From Lachnospiraceae bacterium (lineage in GTDB: Bacteria > Bacillota > Clostridia > Lachnospirales > Lachnospiraceae): DNA of 13,586 nucleotides. The notes under the pieces are model-generated. The model was not told the origin of the DNA, did not search any database, and worked only from the letters and a program-made list of their open reading frames with translations. This document shows positions 1-6,358 of this stretch, one piece after another. Position numbers and translations under genes: made by a program. Where the stretch lies: positions 1-13,586 of the forward strand of contig CAAGFP010000075.1 of assembly GCA_900769175.1 (NCBI GenBank), given 5' to 3'. Position 1 is the first letter of the stretch, and every line of letters starts with the position of its first letter.

Positions 1-134
1 ACCGCACGGCTCGACGCAAAAGGGATGTATCCTTTGTGCTTTATGACGCAATCGTCGTTATCTTACGCGCGTATTTGTCAAGGAACAGTCACCCGGATTC
101 GCAGAAAGGGGAAAGTGCGTGTCCGGCAGTCGGG
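1..134. other. Non-coding left edge, before presumed xis/int
   Basis: No convincing gene is visible here on either strand. The - strand carries TTGACA at 81-76, but no good -10 box lies 16-18 bp away, so I do not call a promoter. A short inverted repeat, CGGGT-N6-ACCCG at 131-146, overlaps the stop codon of the adjoining helix-turn-helix gene. It lacks a T-run, so it is a weak hairpin rather than a clear terminator. In Tn916-type elements the excisionase and integrase genes would follow in this direction, outside the window; that is an expectation from the family, not something seen. Confidence 0.4.
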
Positions 135-374
135 TCAGTCTACCCGAAAAGTGAGGATCTTCGTTATGAGCTTGGTTTCCAGCCTCCGGCGCAGTTCTTC
201 GTCCACACAGAGATGGGGATTGCCGTATTCGTCGTATAGCTCGCGCAGTGACAGTTTGGCAATATAACCCGCATAGTGTTTCAAAACCGCGTTGATGGCT
301 TCCACGTCGCCGCCTGCTGCTTTCTGAATGACAGTAAAGGGCAGCAGACGTGCGTTGTTTAGGTTATTGTTCAT
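135..374 (-). CDS. Small helix-turn-helix protein, Tn916 Orf8-like
   Basis: A 79-residue protein resembling the small helix-turn-helix proteins that accompany the sigma-like regulator in Tn916/Tn1549-type elements. Family features are the N-terminal LLPFTVIQKAAGGDVEAI segment (about residues 10-27), with a following helix KHYAGYIAKLSL and a charged C-terminal part. Its ATG overlaps the end of the upstream sigma-like gene by 11 nt (364-374), which points to translational coupling. The role is inferred from relatives: helping control excision and transfer genes. I recognise the family and the gene order, but no enzymatic function is expected. No unusual features beyond the overlap. Confidence 0.75.
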   Translation of the reverse strand: MNNNLNNARLLPFTVIQKAAGGDVEAINAVLKHYAGYIAKLSLRELYDEYGNPHLCVDEELRRRLETKLITKILTFRVD

Positions 375-792
375 CTGCTTTTCCTCCCATCAGTTCTCTC
401 AGCAATTTTAAGGTGGCGGATCTGCGGTAAGCAACGGAGCTGCGCACCATGTTCAGTGCCTTGGCGATCTCGCCGTCCGGCATATCAAGGAAATAGGACA
501 GCAGGATAATATCGCGCTTCTGGGCAGGTAGGGCGGCTATGGCTTCTGCCAGCTCGTCATTGTCGATATGCACCCTGTAATCAAGAACGCCAAAGGATTG
601 TTTCTCTACAAAATAGATGTCACAGGTTGAAAGTTGTTCCATGACTTCAACCGGCAAACCGGAAAAGCTGATCTCACGATTTTGCTTCCGTGCCAGCTCG
701 TCGAGGTAATCCCGCGCTTCATTCCGCATTACCTTTTTACAGAACGCATCAAAGGTATGCTGGATGTGTTCTTCGTGCGAATGAGGTTTCAT
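364..792 (-). CDS. Sigma-70-like regulator, Tn916 Orf7-like
   Basis: A 142-residue sigma-70-family-like protein. The C-terminal half, about residues 75-135, is a region-4-type helix-turn-helix: ELAEAIAALPAQKRDIILL followed by DGEIAKALNMVRSSVAYRR, the usual promoter -35-binding fold. The N-terminal part is shorter than a full ECF region 2. In Tn916-type elements the equivalent Orf7 lies before Orf8, xis and int and activates excision/transfer genes; that role is inferred here from family and order. The start at 792 is backed by a GGGAGGTGAG ribosome site. The ATG overlaps the stop codon of a small upstream frame (789-924) by ATGA, and the 3' end overlaps the next gene by 11 nt, so these genes form one translationally coupled set. 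Confidence 0.8.
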   Translation of the reverse strand: MKPHSHEEHIQHTFDAFCKKVMRNEARDYLDELARKQNREISFSGLPVEVMEQLSTCDIYFVEKQSFGVLDYRVHIDNDELAEAIAALPAQKRDIILLSYFLDMPDGEIAKALNMVRSSVAYRRSATLKLLRELMGGKADEQ

Positions 793-924
793 TTTCTCAC
801 CTCCCTTCGCGTCCGCAAAGGCGGGTGATACTTGTCCTCCCCTTTCGCCACTACTACGGTAGCCGATGCCCCAACTTCCAAATTGGGCGAAAGATTTTCG
901 AAGAAATTTTTACGAGTAATCCAT
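789..924 (-). pseudogene. Small coupled ORF needing a +1 shift from its ATG
   Basis: A good ribosome site (AAGGAGG) precedes an ATG at 924, but that frame encodes only MDYS and stops at TAA (912-910). One base on, the + 1 frame is open and coding-like for about 40 codons, beginning KNFFENLSPNLEV and ending RTRREVRK. It stops at TGA 791-789, which overlaps the ATG of the sigma-like gene as ATGA. Skipping the T after the TCG codon would fuse the two parts into a protein of about 44 residues. The possibilities are an indel that broke the gene, a sequencing error, a programmed +1 shift at a sense-codon/stop junction, or a true short leader peptide. I do not recognise the family. The fit to the operon (SD at one end, stop/start overlap at the other) argues that a real small gene is or was here. 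Confidence 0.45.
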
Positions 925-1027
925 ACGCCGTACCTCCTTATTGCTTTATGACCATCAAATCAAAAGAAGCAGAGAGAAATGGCGGGCTGCGGCAGCCGAC
1001 AGAGTGCAAAAACGCAATACGACAAAA

Positions 1028-1070
1028 GGCACCCTCACGGATACAAAAATCCGTTTGGGTGCCTTTCAGT
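1028..1070. terminator. Strong hairpin, probably bidirectional terminator
   Basis: The arms GGCACCC-TC-ACGGAT and ATCCGT-TT-GGGTGCC pair over 13 bp with a two-base internal mismatch and an ACAAAA loop. Flanking AAA and TTT extend the stem. A T-rich tail (TTTCAGTTTTG) follows on the + strand, and TTTTGTCG follows on the - strand, so it could stop transcription either way. Confidence 0.7.
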
Positions 1071-1153
1071 TTTGTTTTGGTGTATGTAGAAAAGCGGCTT
1101 CCGTTTGGCGGAGCTTCCGCATTTTTGCTTATGAGCTTTAGAACATAATATAT

Positions 1154-1184
1154 GAGCTGCAACTCATTCTCATAAGTGCAGCTC
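1154..1184. repeat. Inverted repeat, possible terminator
   Basis: GAGCTGCA (1154-1161) and TGCAGCTC (1177-1184) are perfect 8-bp arms. With a single bulged base the stem can extend by ACT/AGT. It lies just after the stop of the remnant frame at 1198 on the - strand, where a terminator would be expected. Neither side has a clean T-run, so the terminator reading is tentative. Confidence 0.4.
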
Positions 1185-1197
1185 ACCGCATCGTTTG

Positions 1198-1317
1198 TTA
1201 TTCTAAGTTGTCGTTTTGAAGTATGCCATTTTGCCCGGTATCGATCCCTTGCGTTATGGATGCCTCCTGTCCTGGCATATATTCATATCCATTTTCTTCT
1301 ACCTCCCAAAATATGAT
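1198..1317 (-). pseudogene. Probable 3' remnant of an unidentified gene
   Basis: A 39-codon open frame on the - strand has coding-like composition and reads ...GYEYMPGQEASITQGIDTGQ... to a TAA at 1200-1198. It has no in-frame start with a ribosome site: an upstream TAA (1320-1318) closes it, and its only internal ATG (MPGQ) has no SD. A GGGAGGT site does lie in the region, but it serves an ATG at 1292 in another frame, giving only 12 codons. The simplest reading is the C-terminal tail of a larger gene lost when the element was rearranged. I do not recognise the parent family with confidence. Confidence 0.35.
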
Positions 1318-1328
1318 TTATAACTCAC

Positions 1329-1357
1329 TTGATATGATTTACATGGTTATTTATATG
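1329..1357 (+). promoter_or_regulatory. Candidate promoter of the XRE regulator
   Basis: TTGATA (1329-1334) is followed after 17 bp by TATATG (1352-1357), about 40 bp before the XRE start. The match is moderate and the region is AT-rich, so other -10 choices (for example in ATAAAATATATATG) remain possible. Confidence 0.4.
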
Positions 1358-1397
1358 AGCATTAGCGCACAATAAAATATATATGAGGTGAGTTGAA

Positions 1398-1727
1398 ATG
1401 AAGAATCCAGTTGATTCTTTTGCTGCTGCCCTCCGTGCTGCCCGAGCAAGGCAGCACCTTACACAAAGGGCACTGGCGGAGAAACTGCATATGAGCGTCC
1501 GTACCATCATTGAGATTGAACTCGGGCGCAGCAACCCACGATTTGAAACGGTTGCATTGTTGGCAGAAGAATTGAATATCAGTCTGGATGCCATCGTATT
1601 TCCCGATACGGCGACTACTACGGTATCAAAAACCGTTACAGATTTCTTTACAGAAAAGAGTGAAGCGGAAATACAGAAGTACATTTCCCTCTGCCAGCAG
1701 GCAGATGCATTTAAGACTGACAAGTAA
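1398..1727 (+). CDS. XRE-family helix-turn-helix regulator
   Basis: A 109-residue DNA-binding protein. Residues about 8-66 form a Cro/CI-type helix-turn-helix: LRAARARQHLTQRALAEKL, then MSVRTIIEIELGRSNPRFETV, then LLAEELNISLDAIVF. The C-terminal 40 residues are a short charged extension. Similar repressor-like genes (Orf9-type) lie near the Orf7/Orf8 pair and on the opposite strand in Tn916/Tn1549 relatives, where they are thought to hold down transfer genes; that role is inferred here. The start is supported by GAGGTGAG 7 nt before the ATG. The gene is divergent from the left regulator operon and convergent with the MerR gene, and is closed by a strong terminator right after the stop. Confidence 0.85.
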   Translation: MKNPVDSFAAALRAARARQHLTQRALAEKLHMSVRTIIEIELGRSNPRFETVALLAEELNISLDAIVFPDTATTTVSKTVTDFFTEKSEAEIQKYISLCQQADAFKTDK

Positions 1728-1765
1728 AAGGCGACTGTTCGGAATAATCCGGCAGCCGCCTTTTT
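1728..1765 (+). terminator. Rho-independent terminator of the XRE gene
   Basis: Immediately after the TAA, AAGGCG-A-CTG-TT-CGGA pairs with TCCG-G-CAG-C-CGCCTT across an ATAA loop, with T5 following. The small internal mismatches do not prevent a long stem. Confidence 0.8.
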
Positions 1766-1782
1766 GCACATAAAACATAAGT

Positions 1783-1816
1783 AGGGGCGACGGGGCGTTT
1801 TAGCCTCGCCGCCCCT
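1783..1816. repeat. GC-rich palindromic unit between convergent genes
   Basis: AGGGGCGACGGGGC and GCCTCGCCGCCCCT form a 14-position stem with one A/C mismatch and one G-T pair around a GTTTTA loop. It is far more GC-rich than its surroundings and lies between the ends of the convergent XRE and MerR genes. It could terminate the MerR transcript or be a dispersed REP-like palindrome. There is no strong T-run on either side. Confidence 0.6.
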
Positions 1817-1886
1817 GCGGTTCGTTTGAATAGAAGATACGATTGTCCCTATGTTACTTTATGCTTGGGCTGCATATTTTCATCTA

Positions 1887-2744
1887 TCAATGTTGCGGGT
1901 ACTGCCTTATAAACGTTTCATTTGCTATTTGCAGGGCTTTGTAATACTCACGATAAGACGGACTTAACCTTTGCATAGCCGGAATAAAAACCTCGTTATA
2001 ACCGCTTTCATTCTGGAATTGCTTCAAACATTCTTGTAAGCGGTATGCAGGGGTTGCTTTGTATTCCTCCGATTCCATAACAGCTCGATATTGTTCAAGC
2101 ATATCCTTGTTGTCATGGATATACTGCTCTGGATTCTCCATAGCAGCCGAAAGTGCTGCGGACGCATTTTGAATAATGGCAATATCGGTATTCCTTATTG
2201 CTTCATCAAGATATTCTTGCAGATCCCCAGAAACGGTGACAGTAATACCATCCAAGAAACTGATGATTGTTTCAAATGCGTCCTGCTGTTCCTCCGTTGT
2301 GATCATCTCTCCCAAAAACGGAGCAAAGTGTAAGCATACGAATTTCCCATAGCAGCCGGGAAACTTGTCAAGGATACGGGTCAGTATGGATTGCTTTTTT
2401 TGAAGTGCGTCCATCTGTGTTCGGATATGATCCCAATCGCCGCCGTCCGCAAGCTGCTTGATCAACGCTTGCTTTGTTTGCAGGTCAGCAATTTCAAGTT
2501 CTTTTTTGTTGAGAACATCATAAATTGCCGGTAAGCCCTCTTTTTCTAAGACAGTACGGATATCCGACACTGAAAAGCCCAATCCACGCAATACTGCAAT
2601 CCTTTTGAGTTTTGAAACATCTGCATCGGAAAACTGGCGATACCCGTTGTCCATGATAACCGGACTGATCAAGCCCTGCTCGCCATAATATTCAATCGCT
2701 TTTTTGGTTAGATTGCATTCTCTGCATACTTCATTTATGAGCAT
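1887..2744 (-). CDS. MerR-family transcriptional regulator
   Basis: A 285-residue regulator with an N-terminal MerR winged helix (about residues 1-70): NEVCRECNLTKKAIEYYGEQGL, then NGYRQFSDADVSKLKRIAVLRGLGFSVSDIRTVL. A coiled-coil linker follows at about 75-115, then a C-terminal domain of about 165 residues that I cannot assign; it is likely the sensor. I choose the ATG at 2744 because GGAGGTGAG lies 7 nt upstream. An in-frame ATG at 2759 would fall at or before the predicted transcription start. The gene is last in the cargo block and has a MerR-type promoter of its own, so autoregulation is likely. Whether it also controls neighbouring transporters is unknown; no second copy of its operator was found. 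Confidence 0.85.
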   Translation of the reverse strand: MLINEVCRECNLTKKAIEYYGEQGLISPVIMDNGYRQFSDADVSKLKRIAVLRGLGFSVSDIRTVLEKEGLPAIYDVLNKKELEIADLQTKQALIKQLADGGDWDHIRTQMDALQKKQSILTRILDKFPGCYGKFVCLHFAPFLGEMITTEEQQDAFETIISFLDGITVTVSGDLQEYLDEAIRNTDIAIIQNASAALSAAMENPEQYIHDNKDMLEQYRAVMESEEYKATPAYRLQECLKQFQNESGYNEVFIPAMQRLSPSYREYYKALQIANETFIRQYPQH

Positions 2745-2763
2745 TTTACTCACCTCCATATAT

Positions 2764-2794
2764 AGGATAAGCTAACCCCCAAGGTGACAGTCAA
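2764..2794 (-). promoter_or_regulatory. MerR-type promoter/operator, 19-bp spacer
   Basis: TTGACT (-35, 2794-2789) and TATCCT (-10, 2769-2764) are separated by 19 bp, the over-long spacing typical of promoters that MerR proteins untwist. The spacer holds an imperfect dyad, CTGTCACC-TT-GGGGTTAG type, centred on the CCTTGG core. The predicted start of transcription is close to the SD, giving a very short leader before the ATG at 2744. Confidence 0.75.
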
Positions 2795-2850
2795 TAGGTT
2801 TTTCAAAATTTTTTTCGCGTGTCATTCTGAAATTGGCTTTGCTATTCACG

Positions 2851-3438
2851 TCAAATGTCAGTATTGAAAATCGTTGCTGCACCATAATGATTATCTTTAT
2901 CTACGATTTGCAAATCAAACTTATGCCACAACATATTGCTTTCGGTTGTTTTAACTTGAATAAGAAATGCAGACATTTCACGATCTTCCGCAAATTCCTT
3001 GACTAAATTTGTCATAATAACGGGCATCTCTCGATTGTCTATAACGACCTTGATAGTAATATCCTCTGGTGCAATGTCTCGCTCTCCTTGTTGGAATTTC
3101 GGTAAACTCATGGGTCTAAAATATGCCATCAAGCTATTTCCAGCGCCCTTGATTAAAAATACATGTAATCCGTATATCTCTAATTTATCAAAGCTCACAT
3201 CTAAAGACATATCGTTTTGAAGTATAATATTTTGGCACCAGTATTCTAAATAGTTTACTCCATAGTCTTTTACCGCTGTCAAAAACGGATATTTGCCTGC
3301 TGGTATATCAAGCTTATAATAGCCGCTTTCGTTGCTCTCTGCACGAAAGAGTGTAATAAAGCTTTCTCCTTTCACTTCAATGAGAGCATTTGCGATAGGT
3401 GATTTGTTTTTGTCTGTTACGTATCCTTCGATAATCAT
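2851..3438 (-). CDS. Carboxypeptidase-regulatory-like domain protein
   Basis: A 195-residue protein. Residues 1 to about 80 match the beta-sandwich 'carboxypeptidase regulatory-like' pattern: IEGYVTDKNKSPIANALIEV, later SNESGYYKLDIPAGKY and a final strand MSLDVSF. The C-terminal 110 residues are an unassigned beta-rich region. There is no signal peptide, TM segment or peptidase motif, so it is predicted to be cytoplasmic and non-catalytic; most proteins with this domain are exported, which makes this one odd. The start at 3438 follows GGAGAGGT. It has its own promoter at 3499-3527 and lies between the MacB-like ATPase and the MerR gene. Its function is unknown; a binding or sensing role for the envelope module is only a guess. 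Confidence 0.7.
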   Translation of the reverse strand: MIIEGYVTDKNKSPIANALIEVKGESFITLFRAESNESGYYKLDIPAGKYPFLTAVKDYGVNYLEYWCQNIILQNDMSLDVSFDKLEIYGLHVFLIKGAGNSLMAYFRPMSLPKFQQGERDIAPEDITIKVVIDNREMPVIMTNLVKEFAEDREMSAFLIQVKTTESNMLWHKFDLQIVDKDNHYGAATIFNTDI

Positions 3439-3498
3439 TTTGCATACCTCTCCAAATCCCGATTAGTAATATATAAGCGAGGGTGTTACAGCCTACGC

Positions 3499-3527
3499 AT
3501 ATTAACATTTGCAATTTACAGTGTTAA
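3499..3527 (-). promoter_or_regulatory. Sigma-A-like promoter with dyad
   Basis: TTAACA (-35, 3527-3522), a 17-bp spacer and TAATAT (-10, 3504-3499) make a near-consensus vegetative promoter about 60 bp before the carboxypeptidase-regulatory-like gene. TTAACA and TGTTAA form an inverted repeat with 14 bp between (3502-3527) that spans the promoter and may be an operator. The -35 box lies right beside the stop of the upstream ATPase gene. Confidence 0.65.
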
Positions 3528-3528
3528 C

Positions 3529-4224
3529 CTAAAGTATACTGCTCTTTTTGGCTTCCGAAATACAGCCACCTATCATCTGAAAAATCCTGTCACAGCGTTC
3601 AGCAATAGATAGATCGTGCGTAACGATAATAAGTGCCTTTCCATTCTCTTTGCATAGTTGCATGAGAATATCCATTACTTTGGTTTTATTTGCCGAATCT
3701 AACGATCCTGTTGGCTCATCAGCAAGAATAATTGGCTGATCGCAGACGATTGCGCGGGCAATCGCTACACGCTGTCTTTCGCCACCAGACAATCTGCCCG
3801 CTTTGCGATTTAACTTATCCGATATATCAAGTTTCTGTGCAATTTCCCAGATTCGTGTCTTATGCTCTCTGCGTTTGATTTGCTTGTTATAAAGCAAAGG
3901 GATTCTGATATTATGATATACAGTTTCGTCGTCTAATAAAGCGAAGTCCTGTACAATGTAGCCAAATGAAGCGTTCCGAAACATACTGCATCGTCTGTCG
4001 TTCATATTTAGGACTTCCTTTCCATCCACTGTGACGCTCCCGGAATCCGGCTTCAATATCAAACCGATGATATTTATAAGCGTAGACTTACCACTGCCAG
4101 AAGGTCCTACAATAGCGATTGCTTCGCCACTGGCTACTGACAGATCAACATGGTTTACTGCCCTGACCGTATAGTGGTTGGTTTCGTAGCTCTTGCAGAC
4201 TTGCGTAACAGTTATTTCCGGCAT
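3529..4224 (-). CDS. ABC transporter ATPase, MacB/LolD-like
   Basis: A 231-residue nucleotide-binding subunit of an ABC system paired with FtsX-like permeases. Motifs: Walker A GPSGSGKST (40-48), Q-loop VQDF (Q92), signature LSGGERQR (145-152), Walker B IILADEP (165-171) followed by TGSLD, and H-loop THD (H203). The motif set and full length match the MacB/LolD/YknY group and appear intact. The start at 4224 follows AAGGAGGG, and the two upstream genes encode its likely permease partners, separated by only a few bases. The group acts in efflux of peptides or antibiotics, or in mechanotransmission across the envelope; export of, or defence against, envelope-active peptides is inferred from the neighbours. 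Confidence 0.9.
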   Translation of the reverse strand: MPEITVTQVCKSYETNHYTVRAVNHVDLSVASGEAIAIVGPSGSGKSTLINIIGLILKPDSGSVTVDGKEVLNMNDRRCSMFRNASFGYIVQDFALLDDETVYHNIRIPLLYNKQIKRREHKTRIWEIAQKLDISDKLNRKAGRLSGGERQRVAIARAIVCDQPIILADEPTGSLDSANKTKVMDILMQLCKENGKALIIVTHDLSIAERCDRIFQMIGGCISEAKKSSIL

Positions 4225-4227
4225 TAT

Positions 4228-5355
4228 TTATTCCCTCCTTAATCCCTGTGAAAACTCAGAAACAAAGATTTTTTGTACAATAATTGTGATGAAGAATGTA
4301 GTGCATATGGTCACTGTGAACACAATTAAAATATTCAAAGGCGATGCCAGCTTATTTAATGACATAATTAAAAGAGTACCAAAGAATGGGATTGCGTGAT
4401 ACCCCAGCACAAATAGATACATTCTGGCAAAGATAAACAACTGCGTCGCTCCAAACAGGTGATGGATTGCGTATTCTGAAACCCTACGTCTTAGTATCCG
4501 ATAGGAATTCAGTAGCAAGGCGCTAAATAGTACGATAGAAGCCATGATGTAAAATAGAAGATAGGCTTGGTGCGTTCTGGTGCTACCTGCTGCCGTAAGT
4601 GTCAGATAGCTTTCAATTGGTTGGATCTCTGCGTATGCGGAAAAGTTTTGATACAGAAACGTTCTGACATTGATAATGTCCTGCTCCGTTGGTGTAGCGA
4701 TAATTAAACGGTCTATAAATATATCTGCTGTTAATTCAGGAAAAGCTGCAAGTATATACTCATACGATGGCATAAAGAGGTAAAGCGTTTCCGTTAGATT
4801 TTCTGATGAAGGGGGAATATAGTTCAATGGATGGTAGATGTCCATATTAGTTGGAACAACATTTATGGTATATTCAAAATCGCCAATGCGGAGTGTGCTA
4901 CCTGCGTCCTCGGCGCAGTCCGGCGAAACCGCAATGACTGGGGTATCAAAATTAGTCTGGATAGGAAATGCAGTTAAATAATTATAGGAACCCACATAAA
5001 TAACCACCTGCTTATAGCCATACTTGCCACCAAGCATAGCAAGACTACCAACATTTTTGTTTTCGTCAAGCATCTCTGCAAAGTTCTGCTTGATAGTATT
5101 AACATTGACAGACCGCTGTGTTTGTGCAAGTCTTTCTGGATCAGAGGTTCTCAGAAAGTTTGTATCTTTTACCTGCACCATACTTACATTGTTTTTTGTA
5201 AAGCGCTGAATTGCGTCATTCTGTGAATTAACATACTGATAGCTTAGTCCAATCAGAATAAAAGCCATAATTGCCATTGCAGTCAGAAAACCATAAAAAA
5301 TGACCCATCCGGCTTCCTTAATCAAATCCCTAAAAACTTGTTTTATCAGTATCAT
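4228..5355 (-). CDS. FtsX-like ABC permease, half-size, subunit B
   Basis: A 375-residue membrane protein with the four-TM FtsX/MacB layout: TM1 at about 17-37, a large extracytoplasmic domain at about 40-260, then TM2 264-284, TM3 306-331 and TM4 338-361. The cytoplasmic loop after TM2 carries YAIHHLFGATQLFIF, a typical FtsX-type coupling segment that contacts the ATPase. It starts 1 nt after the stop of the preceding permease gene (TGATATG arrangement) and its 3' end holds the SD of the ATPase gene, so the three genes are tightly linked. It differs from its partner permease in the outer domain, so the transporter is probably a heterodimeric pore. Substrate not readable. Confidence 0.8.
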   Translation of the reverse strand: MILIKQVFRDLIKEAGWVIFYGFLTAMAIMAFILIGLSYQYVNSQNDAIQRFTKNNVSMVQVKDTNFLRTSDPERLAQTQRSVNVNTIKQNFAEMLDENKNVGSLAMLGGKYGYKQVVIYVGSYNYLTAFPIQTNFDTPVIAVSPDCAEDAGSTLRIGDFEYTINVVPTNMDIYHPLNYIPPSSENLTETLYLFMPSYEYILAAFPELTADIFIDRLIIATPTEQDIINVRTFLYQNFSAYAEIQPIESYLTLTAAGSTRTHQAYLLFYIMASIVLFSALLLNSYRILRRRVSEYAIHHLFGATQLFIFARMYLFVLGYHAIPFFGTLLIMSLNKLASPLNILIVFTVTICTTFFITIIVQKIFVSEFSQGLRRE

Positions 5356-5356
5356 A

Positions 5357-6358
5357 TCACTTTCTCCCCATATTGAATCGCTTGATGATTCTATAATAAC
5401 CTGTCCAATTTATTATCAGAGAGAACGAAATAACCCCCACAGTTATGCCAGTAGTTAAGAGCCTTAAATCGCTATCTTGCATATATGTGAGCCCTTGATG
5501 CAGAATTACACCAAATAGAAACGCTGCGATCATGGAAATACCGACAGATGCAATGGAACAAATAAGGAAAAGATGGGTTTTGGATAGTCCGAACATATGA
5601 TATATCCAAATGCGACGGACATTTTCTTTGTAAAGCGCCAGAACCATATAAGAAAAGCAAAAGATCAAGCCAATCATAGCAAATGTAACTGCCCGTGATA
5701 AAAAGCTGTATGTCAAAAGTTTCGCTACCAATTCAGGAATACTTAACTGCTGTCTCTGATCGATAATCATATAGCCATTGCTTTCAAATAGTTCTATCAA
5801 TCTGCTCATATCGTTGCTGTCAGTGAAGTACATCCCGTCACTCTGCGTAGCCATCGACAGTGGGTATAGAAAGCCGGCATTTAATATGACAGCAGGCGTA
5901 TCTTCTTCTTGATAAACACCCAACACAGGAAGATCCAAAGTCTCCGGCAGAAATCGTCCGTCACTCACATAGGCTTTTGCAAAGGCAGCATCCATTGAAA
6001 TAAATACCCCTTCCTCATTACGCGGGAATGAGAGTCCAAGTGATTCTAACATCCAATTTGAGCCAGCAAATATCCCGCAGCCCGCAGAAAAAGCATTTTT
6101 GTATATAATGGTTGCCTCAGTGTCTAAAGCCCATCTCTCAATTAGTGCATACATTTCTTTAGCGGATGTTGCCGAACTTGGCGTTCCAGTATCCTCTTCT
6201 GGATGAACGTATACTCGGGAGGCATCTGCAACGGTAAATGATTGAAGCCCATGCGTGGGATTGAAGTAATAATCAGAATAGATGATAGAGATGCCCAACC
6301 CTATGCTTACAAGAATTAGAATGGAACATATAACAACAATGCAGTTCTTTGTTTTCAT
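5357..6358 (-). CDS. FtsX-like ABC permease, half-size, subunit A
   Basis: A 333-residue membrane protein. TM1 at about 6-27 is followed by an outer domain (about 30-215) and TM2 221-241, TM3 262-285 and TM4 301-316. IWIYHMFGLSKTHLF after TM2 matches the FtsX-type cytoplasmic coupling loop and parallels IHHLFGATQLFIF of the neighbouring permease. I choose the ATG at 6358: GGAGGG lies 6 nt upstream and it overlaps the anti-sigma stop as ATGA. The longer frame to 6427 lies inside the anti-sigma gene. Residues are consistent with one half of a two-permease, one-ATPase transporter. Similar split permeases occur in bacteriocin-related and peptide-resistance systems, but I cannot name the subfamily. 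Confidence 0.75.
   Translation of the reverse strand: MKTKNCIVVICSILILVSIGLGISIIYSDYYFNPTHGLQSFTVADASRVYVHPEEDTGTPSSATSAKEMYALIERWALDTEATIIYKNAFSAGCGIFAGSNWMLESLGLSFPRNEEGVFISMDAAFAKAYVSDGRFLPETLDLPVLGVYQEEDTPAVILNAGFLYPLSMATQSDGMYFTDSNDMSRLIELFESNGYMIIDQRQQLSIPELVAKLLTYSFLSRAVTFAMIGLIFCFSYMVLALYKENVRRIWIYHMFGLSKTHLFLICSIASVGISMIAAFLFGVILHQGLTYMQDSDLRLLTTGITVGVISFSLIINWTGYYRIIKRFNMGRK

Larger units (their letters stand above)
925..1197. other. Gene-free stretch with two hairpins
   Basis: This stretch contains a strong hairpin terminator (1028-1070), a second inverted repeat (1154-1184) and a short palindrome GGCTGC-G-GCAGCC at 985-997. Open frames that cross it on both strands run straight through these hairpins, lack ribosome sites and show no family features, so I leave it as non-coding. 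It separates the remnant at 1198-1317 from the coupled regulator genes at the left. A promoter for those regulator genes should lie here or just to its right, but I could not pick one with confidence. Confidence 0.5.

Noticed and set aside
76..81. TTGACA on the - strand near the left edge
   Set aside because: No -10 box at 16-18 bp, so a promoter for xis/int cannot be supported from this window alone.
938..1186. 82-codon open frame on the - strand (and a 66-codon one on the + strand at 941-1141)
   Set aside because: Both run through two strong hairpins, have no ribosome site and show no protein-family features.
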